64,000 bases of DNA, taken from contig NZ_SOBN01000001.1 of assembly GCF_004365705.1 (NCBI RefSeq), positions 4,450,001 to 4,514,000 of the forward strand, given 5' to 3'. Origin of the DNA: Streptomyces sp. 846.5 (GTDB lineage Bacteria; Actinomycetota; Actinomycetes; Streptomycetales; Streptomycetaceae). The notes beneath the pieces are model-generated. The model ran no database searches and had not been told where the DNA came from. It was given only the letters and a program-made list of their open reading frames with translations. Position numbers and translations under genes: made by a program. Below are positions 43,448 through 50,291 of the stretch, one piece after another (within the stretch, counting starts at the first letter, position 1; the number at the start of each line of letters is the position of its first letter).

Positions 43448-43810
43448 ATGCAGCTCATCCCGATGGATGACAGCCGGATGGCACCGATGCTCTGCGTCGG
43501 CCCCCCGACACCAAAGTTGGTCAGCGCAGAGACAGGAGAGATCAAGAGGGACAAGGACGGCACCCCGGTGTTCAGCGTGCCGGTGGTCGTCAAGGACGGC
43601 TACCGCGTGTCGGTGATCGAGATCGCGGTGTCCGGCGAGCCCAAGGGCATCGTCGAGGGCGTGCGCGTCAAGGCTCTGGGGCTGGTCGCGCTGCCCTGGA
43701 ACATGGGCGAGCGCAGCGGGATCAGCTTCCGTGCCGACGCTCTGATCCCCACGCCCCCGGCCCCGCCCAGCGGTTCGCCGGCCGGGCCGGGGAAGGGCGG
43801 TGACGCGTGA
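43448..43810 (+). CDS. SCO3933-family AICE protein
   Basis: 120 residues (MQLIPMDDSRMAPMLCVGPPTPK...). A conserved small protein found upstream of the FtsK-type tra gene in streptomycete AICEs, with the recognisable block GYRVSVIEIAVSGEPKGI. Annotated in relatives as regulatory; biochemical role unknown. First gene of the transfer/replication operon; its stop overlaps the next start. Confidence 0.8.
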   Translation: MQLIPMDDSRMAPMLCVGPPTPKLVSAETGEIKRDKDGTPVFSVPVVVKDGYRVSVIEIAVSGEPKGIVEGVRVKALGLVALPWNMGERSGISFRADALIPTPPAPPSGSPAGPGKGGDA

Positions 43811-44037
43811 TGACACGCGACTGGCGGGCCCTACGAGACCTGCTCCGTACCCTGGGCGACCTGGGCGACGAACTGCACGCGGGCACCGACCCCGGTAGCG
43901 GTGTGCTGGTATTCCGGCAGGTCGAGACGGTAGCGCGCGACGCCGGACGCTTGGCCGGGGACCTGGCCACCAACAGCGCCAACGAGGCGGCCGAGAACGG
44001 CATCCCGCTGCCCGCTCCCGAACGGCGGTCGCCATGA
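43807..44037 (+). CDS. Small element protein, unknown
   Basis: 76 residues, GTG 43807 immediately followed by ATG 43810, overlapping the previous stop. Helical, charged (DWRALRDLLRTLGDLGDELHAG). Its stop overlaps the tra start by 4 bp. No known domain. Confidence 0.65.
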   Translation: MMTRDWRALRDLLRTLGDLGDELHAGTDPGSGVLVFRQVETVARDAGRLAGDLATNSANEAAENGIPLPAPERRSP

Positions 44038-45446
44038 GCGGCGACTGCGGCGGACTGGTCGGAGTGGCCTGCGCGATGCAGCAACATCCCGCAACTACCC
44101 CGTCCGTGACGGTGGGTCGCCATGACCCGTCGGCCGGGCTGGTCCTGCTGGCCGCGCTGGCGGGCGTGCTGCTCGTGCTGGCGGCGGTCGCGCCGGTGCT
44201 GCGGCACCGGGCGCCGGTGGCCTGGTGGTACCTGGCCGGGTTTCCGGTGGCGTGCCTGCGGATGCGCTTCACCTGGCGCAAGTTGACCGTGTTGACGGAT
44301 CTGGCGGTGCCGCGTCGGCCAGGGCGGATGCTCCTGGGCGGGATGATCGTCAAGGGCGACCCGCTCAAGCCGATACCGCCGCGTCTCGGGTTCCCGCGTC
44401 TGCGGCGCGGGGGCCTGGTGGTGCGGGTGCGTCTGCATCCTGGACAGGTCCCGGAGATGTTCTCCGGTGCGGCTGAGGCGATGGTGCACGCCTGGAGGGT
44501 GCACGCGGTGCGGGTGGCCTGTGATGCCAGGGGCTTCGTGACCCTGACCGCCACTGCCTGGGACCCGCTCGCCTCCCCGTCGATCCCGCACCAGCTGGGG
44601 ACGCGACTACTCGCGGCGGTGGTCGGGCAGTTGGAGAGCGGGAAGGCGTGGGTGGTGGATCTGCGCCGGGTGCCGCACTGGCTGATCGTCGGCGCGACCA
44701 GGTCGGGCAAGTCCACGCTGCTGGCCTGTCTGCTCGCCCGTTGGGCTTCGCAACGCCTGGCCCTGGTCGGCATCGACCTCAAGGGCGGGATGGAGCTGTC
44801 CCTGTTCCACCCGCGCCTGTCCGCCCTGGCCACCAGCCGCACCGAAGCAGCCGACCTGCTGAAACGCCTAGTCGGCCTGACCACCGAGCGGATGGCGCTG
44901 TGCCGATCGACGGGGGCCCGCTCCGTCTGGGACCTGCCGGACAAGCTCCGCCCCATCCCGATCGTCGTGATCATCGATGAGGTCGCCGAACTGTTCCTCA
45001 TGGCCACCCGCGCCGACAAGGACGAAGTGGGCGAGGTGGCTACCGCGCTGCTGCGGCTGGCCCAGCTCGGGGCGGCGCTGGGGGTGCACCTGGTGGTCGC
45101 CGGTCAACGCGTCGGCTCCGACCTCGGCCCCGGCGTCACCGCGCTGCGGGCGCAGCTCGCCGGCCGCATCTGCCACCGCGTGAATGACCCCGGTACCGCC
45201 GAAATGGCGCTGGGCGATCTGAACCGGGACGCCCTGGCGGCGGCGCAGGAGATCACGTTCGCGGAAGCCGGGGTGGCGGTCACCTTCGGCGACGACGGCC
45301 ACTGGACCCGCGCCCGCTCCACCCTGACCACCCCCGACGAGGCGCAGCGCATCGCCGAGAAGTACGCCCACCTGACCCCGCCCCTGGCGGCCCTGGGCGC
45401 ACACGCCCCCGGGGACTTCGAAGAACTGGGGGTGTACGAGCCGTGA
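44034..45446 (+). CDS. FtsK/SpoIIIE-type conjugative DNA translocase (Tra)
   Basis: 470 residues. Two N-terminal membrane helices (about 34-75), then an FtsK motor: Walker A GATRSGKST (about 221-229), Walker B IVVIIDEVAEL, and VVAGQRVGSDLGPGVTALRAQL as a further RecA-fold motif. In AICEs this single protein moves double-stranded DNA between mycelia. Translationally linked to both neighbours. Confidence 0.92.
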   Translation: MSGDCGGLVGVACAMQQHPATTPSVTVGRHDPSAGLVLLAALAGVLLVLAAVAPVLRHRAPVAWWYLAGFPVACLRMRFTWRKLTVLTDLAVPRRPGRMLLGGMIVKGDPLKPIPPRLGFPRLRRGGLVVRVRLHPGQVPEMFSGAAEAMVHAWRVHAVRVACDARGFVTLTATAWDPLASPSIPHQLGTRLLAAVVGQLESGKAWVVDLRRVPHWLIVGATRSGKSTLLACLLARWASQRLALVGIDLKGGMELSLFHPRLSALATSRTEAADLLKRLVGLTTERMALCRSTGARSVWDLPDKLRPIPIVVIIDEVAELFLMATRADKDEVGEVATALLRLAQLGAALGVHLVVAGQRVGSDLGPGVTALRAQLAGRICHRVNDPGTAEMALGDLNRDALAAAQEITFAEAGVAVTFGDDGHWTRARSTLTTPDEAQRIAEKYAHLTPPLAALGAHAPGDFEELGVYEP

Positions 45447-45631
45447 CCGTGGCCCTTCCGCTGGTGGCGTTCCTGGCCATCGTCGTGTTCCTGCTGATCC
45501 GCTCCGGGGACCTGCCCATCTGGCAAGTGATCCTCGTCGGGCTGCTGGGCTTCTACCTGGCCCGCACCCACCTCGCCGACCCCATCGCCGCCGCCGTCAC
45601 CTGGATCGTGCGCGGCCTCACCCACACCTGA
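45443..45631 (+). CDS. Small membrane protein of transfer operon
   Basis: 62 residues, GTG 45443 overlapping the tra stop. Nearly all hydrophobic: two helices (LPLVAFLAIVVFLLI and WQVILVGLLGFYLA). The position after tra suggests a Spd-like role in plasmid spread (inference). Confidence 0.7.
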   Translation: MTVALPLVAFLAIVVFLLIRSGDLPIWQVILVGLLGFYLARTHLADPIAAAVTWIVRGLTHT

Positions 45632-45647
45632 CCCGAGGAGCCATCTG

Positions 45648-45761
45648 ATGACCTTCCGCCGCGTGATCTGCCCCGACTGCCGGGGCTGGCGCCGCCGCTG
45701 GGCCCCCACTGGCGGGCCGCACCGCTGCCGCTGCTGCCGGGGCAAAGGCACCATCCGCTAA
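45648..45761 (+). CDS. Tiny Cys-rich zinc-finger-like protein
   Basis: 37 residues, ATG 45648 with GAGGAG upstream. CPDC near residues 8-11 and CRCC near 28-31 form a four-cysteine zinc knuckle with very basic spacing (RGWRRRW). Sits between the membrane protein and the replication gene; conserved 'mobile element transfer' peptides occupy this place in relatives. Confidence 0.65.
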   Translation: MTFRRVICPDCRGWRRRWAPTGGPHRCRCCRGKGTIR

Positions 45762-45801
45762 ACCCCGACCATCCGCCCGACCTGCACGAAACGGAGTCCC
45801 C

Positions 45802-45936
45802 ATGGACCACCACCCCATCCGTGACCTGGCCACTGCCGCGCCTGGCCCCGCCCCCACCTTCGGGGCCTGGCTGGGTGCGGCCCCCGCCCCCTGCCTTGGG
45901 AGATCGTTTGATAGCTGCACCCGACCGGACCCCTGA
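45802..45936 (+). CDS. Short frame overlapping the rep start
   Basis: 44 codons from ATG 45802 (MDHHPIRDLATAAPGPAPTFGAW...), with ACGGAG upstream, ending inside the rep frame at 45936. It has a natural-looking N terminus. It may be a leader peptide coupling translation to rep, or the true rep start followed by a frameshift. Confidence 0.35.
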   Translation: MDHHPIRDLATAAPGPAPTFGAWLGAAPAPCLGRSFDSCTRPDP

Positions 45937-47377
45937 GCCCGGCAACCCCTTCGAGGACCCGGCCGCTCGCCGCGCCTACCTCGACCGCGACACCCGCCTG
46001 AAAGCCCTGTCCAGCACCGATCGTGAACTGATCGAGCTGGTCAACATGCCTGGTTTCAAGCGCTGGGCCGAGCAGATCCGCGCCATCGGCGGCTGCGCCC
46101 ACCCGATCTACCTCGCCGGACACTCGACCACCGTGGACACCGCCACCGGTCAGCTGCTGCACCACTACAGCACCACGGACGAGCCGCGCGGAAGCCTAGC
46201 GGTGCGGTGCCGCAACCGCCGCGCCTCCCGCTGCGCGCCCTGCTCCCGCGAACACCAGGGCGACACCTTCCACCTGGTCCGCGCGGGCCTGGTCGGTGGC
46301 AAAGGCGTCCCCGCCACCGTCGCCACCCATCCTCGGCTGTTCGTGACCCTGACCGCCCCCACCTTTGGCGCTGTCCACCGAGCCGGGGAGGCGTGTACCA
46401 CCGCGCGGCGCGGGACCTGCCCGCACGGACACCCGCGCGCCTGCCACCTCGTCCACGCCGACGGCGACCCGCTCAACGGGACACCCCTGTGCTCCAGTTG
46501 CTACGACTACGCCGGGCACGTGCTGTGGAACGCGCACGCACCCGCGCTGTGGAAAGCCTTCGGCGACAACCTGTACCACCACCTCGCCAAAGCCGCCGGC
46601 ATCGGCCGCACGGCCGTGCGCTCCCTGGTGCGGGTCTCGGCGGCCAAGGTGGCGGAGTACCAGCGACGCGGCGCGATCCACTTCCACGCCGTCCTGCGCC
46701 TGGACGGACCCGCCGGCCCCACCACGACGCCCCCGACCTGGGCCACCGCAGAACTGCTCCTGGACGCGGTGCGTACCGCGGCGGCGGCTGTGGCGCTGCG
46801 GCTGCCCGACTCGGCTGCCGTCGGGGAACGGTTGCTGCGGTTCGGGACCCAGCTCGACGCCCACCCGCTTGCCGCCGACGGCGGCGACCGGATGACCGAC
46901 GAGCAGGTTGCCGCCTACGTCGCCAAGTACACCACCAAGAGCGTGGAGACAGCCGGGGCCCTGGACCGCCGCGTCACCTCCGCCGCCGACATCCGGGCCC
47001 TTAACGTCAGCGACCACGTACGGGCCCTGATCGGCACCGCCTGGCGCCTCGGCGCCCTGCCCGAACTCGAACACCTGCGACTGCGGGCCTGGTCCCACAT
47101 GCTCGGCTACCGCGGCCACTGCCTCACCAAAACCCGCGCCTACTCCACCACCTACGGACAACTGCGCGCCGTCCGCACCGAGCATGCCCGCGCGGACGAC
47201 GGCCGGACGCTGTACGCCGACTGGGACGACGGCACCACCACCGAATCGGCCTGGCGCTACGTCACCTCCGGCCACACCTTCGCCGAAGCACTCATCGCCG
47301 CCGGCATCGCCGAAGACCTCGCACTGAACCGCGAAACCGCGCGGGAAGCGGGGTGGTCGCATGGCGATTCCGCGTGA
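45908..47377 (+). CDS. RepSA-type replication initiator
   Basis: About 489 residues from TTG 45908 (GGGAG upstream); an alternative GTG at 45821 gives a Pro-rich leader that looks out of frame. Rolling-circle-type Rep of streptomycete AICEs: a cysteine cluster (CRNRRASRCAPCSREHQGD ... TCPHGH ... CSSCYDY) and the HUH-like FHAVLRLDG segment (RGAIHFHAVLRLDG). YVAKYTTKS carries the candidate catalytic Tyr. Needed for replication of the excised circle. Confidence 0.85.
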   Translation: MIAAPDRTPEPGNPFEDPAARRAYLDRDTRLKALSSTDRELIELVNMPGFKRWAEQIRAIGGCAHPIYLAGHSTTVDTATGQLLHHYSTTDEPRGSLAVRCRNRRASRCAPCSREHQGDTFHLVRAGLVGGKGVPATVATHPRLFVTLTAPTFGAVHRAGEACTTARRGTCPHGHPRACHLVHADGDPLNGTPLCSSCYDYAGHVLWNAHAPALWKAFGDNLYHHLAKAAGIGRTAVRSLVRVSAAKVAEYQRRGAIHFHAVLRLDGPAGPTTTPPTWATAELLLDAVRTAAAAVALRLPDSAAVGERLLRFGTQLDAHPLAADGGDRMTDEQVAAYVAKYTTKSVETAGALDRRVTSAADIRALNVSDHVRALIGTAWRLGALPELEHLRLRAWSHMLGYRGHCLTKTRAYSTTYGQLRAVRTEHARADDGRTLYADWDDGTTTESAWRYVTSGHTFAEALIAAGIAEDLALNRETAREAGWSHGDSA

Positions 47378-47519
47378 AACCCCATTGCCGCACACGCCTC
47401 GCATGAGCCGTGCCGAGTGGATTGCGTTCCACGTAGCACGGGCCCCCAAGATCCCCCCAGAGCAGTGGCGCAAGACTCATGCCATCCTCCGGCGTTCCGG
47501 AGAGATGGAATGGCGATAG
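47361..47519 (+). CDS. Small conserved element protein, possible directionality factor
   Basis: 52 residues (MAIPRETPLPHTPRMSRAEW...), ATG 47361 overlapping the rep stop. Basic and helical, ending RKTHAILRRSGEMEWR. It is the only small gene between rep and the integrase, where AICEs often encode the excision factor; no MerR-like HTH is obvious, so this role is a guess. Confidence 0.55.
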   Translation: MAIPRETPLPHTPRMSRAEWIAFHVARAPKIPPEQWRKTHAILRRSGEMEWR

Positions 47520-47579
47520 AGCCGGTGCTCCGGGCAGCTCTATTTTTCGAGTTAGCGGCTCCGTGGCGCGTCGCAGGGT

Positions 47580-49166
47580 CTACACCGGCATGGTTCTCCA
47601 GACGGGGTCAATGCTGGCGTGGTCGAACACCGGCCCCCGGGTCTGCGAAGGGTGCACGACGACAGCCCTGAGGTACTGAGCCAGGATCGCCCGCCTTCCA
47701 GGCACCGTGGCCTTATCCCAATCCTCCCGGACCTCATCCACAGAGCGAGACTGCTGCACGCGCAGCGCTCTGACTTGGCGCGCCTCACGCAGCGCTGCGG
47801 CCAACCTCTTTTCGCGCTGCTCCAAACCCGGAACCACAGCGAAGAACGAATCAGGCCCGATCACTCCATCCCGCAGGCCAATCCGCATCTTCTCGAGAGT
47901 CGAGCGCACGGATTCAAGCTCGGCAGCCTCAGGCGACGCGCCGTCGACCTCCGGAAGCTGCTCACCCTCGTCCGGGGCGTTCTCGGTCAGATGCGCGAAG
48001 AGAAGATCTTCTATCAGCTTGTCGAGCTTGGGCATGTTGCGTTGAGTCCCCCCGCATCCACCGTGAACCTTGCCGGGGCACTTGTAGATCTTGACGTGGG
48101 TCCCAGCGCGGTTCTTGGTGCGGTTGCCCACCAGGGGAACCTGACAGGTGGTGCCGTCGCTGCGCAGCCCCCCGCACCGGAGCAGGCCCGAGAGTAGGTG
48201 TTTTCTCGTGTTCTGCGTGGTGAAGTCGGTCCCGTCGCGGCGGCGCTCGTACTCCGCGGTCACGGCCTCCCATTGCTCGATCGTCAAGATCGACTCCCAG
48301 GCGCCCCGCACGTACTCGCCGCGGGCGTCACGCAGGGCGATCGTCTTGGGATTGGAGTTCCTGTCCACCTCGCCGCCGGTGCGCTTCGGGGTACGCATCT
48401 GACCACCGTAGACAGCGATCCCAGCGATCCGCGGCGAAAGGATCATGTTCTTGACGGTTCGGATGCGCCAGACGCCCCCGCGTACGGTAGGCAATCCCGA
48501 TCCGGCGATCATGTTCGTAAGCGAAGACCAGGTCTCCCCGTCGAGGAACGCCAGGGCCGCGCGCCGCACTAGATCCGCTTCTGCGGGCCGCAGAACGATC
48601 CGGTCGACCTCCCACCCGAAAGGCCGGAATCCGGAGGCGCTGTGGCCCTCCTGGGCGCTCTGGAGCCGTGCGCGTGCCACCCGCCGCGCGGTGTCGGCGC
48701 TGGACTTGTTGGCCATCGCGACTAGGACACGGGCCATCGCCTTCCCGTTCTCCGTCAACAGGTCCAACGATCCCGTCACACCGACCACGGGACGCTTGAA
48801 GTAGTCGACCAAGTCGATCAAGTCTTCGAGGTCGCGCGGCTGACGGGCCAGGCGGTCGAGGTCGTAGACGATGATCCCGTCGATCACGCCATCTTCGTAG
48901 TCCTGGAGCATCTGCCGGAACGCGGGGCGGAACACCCGCCACACACGCCGTCCATCGATCATGCGAACGAGACGGCGCTTATAAGCGCTGGTGTCGTTCT
49001 CCGGGTAGATCTTGTGGATGCTCCAGCCGAGGCGACCGGCCAGTTCCGTCACGTCCTCGGACTGACGTCTGACGCCTTTCTCTTCCCCGGCTTCATCATC
49101 TGAGATACGAACGTAGCCGGCAGCACGCTGCGGCTTGGTGCCTGCGTCGTTCCCCGTCTGGTCCAT
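47580..49166 (-). CDS. Large serine recombinase (integrase)
   Basis: 528 residues. Resolvase domain with catalytic S22 (GYVRISDDE) and the conserved DRLARQPRD arginines. Then the Recombinase domain (GFRPFGWEVDR...), a zinc ribbon (LLRCGGLRSDGTTC ... YKCPGKVHGGC) and a coiled-coil C terminus. The ATG at 49166 is 30 bp from the right crossover site, the usual placement for serine integrases. It is expected to recombine the Flp-pilin attB with attP. Confidence 0.94.
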   Translation of the reverse strand: MDQTGNDAGTKPQRAAGYVRISDDEAGEEKGVRRQSEDVTELAGRLGWSIHKIYPENDTSAYKRRLVRMIDGRRVWRVFRPAFRQMLQDYEDGVIDGIIVYDLDRLARQPRDLEDLIDLVDYFKRPVVGVTGSLDLLTENGKAMARVLVAMANKSSADTARRVARARLQSAQEGHSASGFRPFGWEVDRIVLRPAEADLVRRAALAFLDGETWSSLTNMIAGSGLPTVRGGVWRIRTVKNMILSPRIAGIAVYGGQMRTPKRTGGEVDRNSNPKTIALRDARGEYVRGAWESILTIEQWEAVTAEYERRRDGTDFTTQNTRKHLLSGLLRCGGLRSDGTTCQVPLVGNRTKNRAGTHVKIYKCPGKVHGGCGGTQRNMPKLDKLIEDLLFAHLTENAPDEGEQLPEVDGASPEAAELESVRSTLEKMRIGLRDGVIGPDSFFAVVPGLEQREKRLAAALREARQVRALRVQQSRSVDEVREDWDKATVPGRRAILAQYLRAVVVHPSQTRGPVFDHASIDPVWRTMPV

Positions 49167-49196
49167 GTAAGTAGCCTACTTTGAGAGTGCGTCAGT

Positions 49197-49200
49197 GCGC
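49197..49200. other. attR crossover region
   Basis: GCGC, identical to 32189-32192. Element sequence (TTGAGAGTGCGTCAGT) is on the left and pilin codons (CTG CTC TAC AAA) on the right. The arm TTGAGAGTG (49181-49189) is the partner of CACACTGAA at the left end. Confidence 0.7.
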
Positions 49201-49280
49201 TGCTCTACAAAGTCGTGACCAGCGGAGCGGTCTCGTCGGCCTTGCAGGGCCTGATCAGGCGAGCCCTCGGTGCGGTCTGA
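49197..49280 (+). pseudogene. Flp-type pilin (DUF4244), separated 3' part
   Basis: 27 codons plus stop: ALLYKVVTSGAVSSALQG then LIRRALGAV. This is the expected continuation of GTVAACGFAA at 32188 and matches the DUF4244 C terminus. Frame and shared codon GCG (Ala 88) are exactly kept on both sides. It has no start of its own, so it is silent while the element is in place. The stop overlaps the GTG of the TadE gene. Confidence 0.88.
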
Positions 49281-49674
49281 CCGGGAACGGGCACCGGACG
49301 GGGGCGACGGCGGAGACGGCGGCTTCGTCACGGCGGAGACCGCGGTGGCCCTGCCGGTCCTGGTGCTGTTGACCGGGGTGCTGGTGTGGGGGGTGCTGGT
49401 CGGGGCCGCGCAACTGCGCTGCGTGGACGCGGCCAGGGAGGCGGCGCGGGTCGCGGCCCGCGGCGATCCGCAGGGGCGGGTGCTCGACGCCGCCCGCAGT
49501 GCCGGTCCGCGCGGTGCGACGGTCTCCGTCAGCGAGGGTGGGGACACCGTCAGCGTGCGGGTCTCGGCGACCGCCCGGGCCCCGGGCGGGCTGGGCGGCC
49601 TGCTGGCCGTCGACGTCGCGGCGACGGCGTCGGCGGTGCGCGAGCCGGGGACCGTCGGCAGGGGCGACCGGTGA
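49270..49674 (+). CDS. TadE-like pseudopilin
   Basis: 134 residues, GTG 49270 overlapping the pilin stop by 11 bp. It has a prepilin-like site G-FVTAETAVALPVLVLLTG and one membrane helix, then a periplasm-side domain (AAQLRCVDAAREAARVAARGD). TadE proteins are minor pseudopilins needed for Tad pilus formation. Normally the fifth or sixth gene of the operon; here it has lost its operon promoter because of the insertion. Confidence 0.85.
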   Translation: MRSDRERAPDGGDGGDGGFVTAETAVALPVLVLLTGVLVWGVLVGAAQLRCVDAAREAARVAARGDPQGRVLDAARSAGPRGATVSVSEGGDTVSVRVSATARAPGGLGGLLAVDVAATASAVREPGTVGRGDR

Positions 49675-50291
49675 CGGCCCGTCCTCCCGCGCCTCTGGGC
49701 AGGCGTTCTGACGCCGGGTCGGCGTCGGTCTGGCTGGTCGCGCTGCTCGCCCTCGGCGGTTGCGTCCTGCTGGGCGCGCTGGGGCTCGGTGCGGCCGTCA
49801 CCGCGCGGCACCGGGCCGGGGCCGCGGCCGATCTGGCGGCGCTGGCGGCGGCCGGGAAGCTGCTCTGGCAGCCGGAGGCCGCCTGCGCCGAGGCGGCCAG
49901 GATCGCCGAGGCCCAGCACGCCCGGATGCTGGGCTGCGCCCTGCAGACCGACGGCGGCGAGGACGCGGTCGAGGTCTCCGTCGAAGTCCCCATCGCGGGG
50001 AGCCTGTTTCCCGGTCTGCCGTCGGCCCGGGGGCGGGCCCGCGCCGGTCCGGTCTACATCGACTCCGCCCCGGGCGCCGTGCTCCCGGCGAGCAGCAGAC
50101 GCAGCAGCCGGATCGCGCCGCCCTTGTCCAGCGGCTCGTTGCCGTTGCCGCACTTCGGGGACTGGATACAGGACGGGCAGCCGCGCTCGCACTCGCAGGC
50201 GGTGATGGCGGCCAGGGTGGCGCCGAGCCACTCCCCGGCCCGCTGGAAGCCGCGCTCGGCGAAGCCCGCACCGCCCGGGTGGCCGTCGTAG
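49671..50291 (+). CDS. TadF/G-like (Rv3654c-type) pilus protein with long tail
   Basis: GTG 49671, 206 residues. N-terminal motif SDAGSASVWLVALLAL with one helix, then AAVTARHRAGAAADLAALAAAGK, the Rv3654c-like TadE subfamily pattern. The conserved part ends near residue 125. The rest (after ARAGPVYID) is read antisense to the helicase gene for 238 bp, so a natural stop was probably lost or the true product is extended. Confidence 0.75.
   Translation: MTARPPAPLGRRSDAGSASVWLVALLALGGCVLLGALGLGAAVTARHRAGAAADLAALAAAGKLLWQPEAACAEAARIAEAQHARMLGCALQTDGGEDAVEVSVEVPIAGSLFPGLPSARGRARAGPVYIDSAPGAVLPASSRRSSRIAPPLSSGSLPLPHFGDWIQDGQPRSHSQAVMAARVAPSHSPARWKPRSAKPAPPGWPS

Larger units (their letters stand above)
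32189..49200. mobile_element. AICE-like integrative element with serine integrase, about 17.0 kb
   Basis: Boundaries are set by the split pilin gene: excision at the shared GCGC rebuilds codons 87-88 in frame. Contents fit actinomycete integrative and conjugative elements: RepSA-type replication protein, FtsK-type translocase, small transfer proteins, SCO3933-type protein and GntR repressors. A large serine recombinase sits next to the right end instead of the usual tRNA-targeting tyrosine integrase. Cargo includes a NACHT NTPase, a GNAT enzyme and an IS5-type transposase. One gene (32632-33324) is much richer in A/T than its surroundings. Confidence 0.88.
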
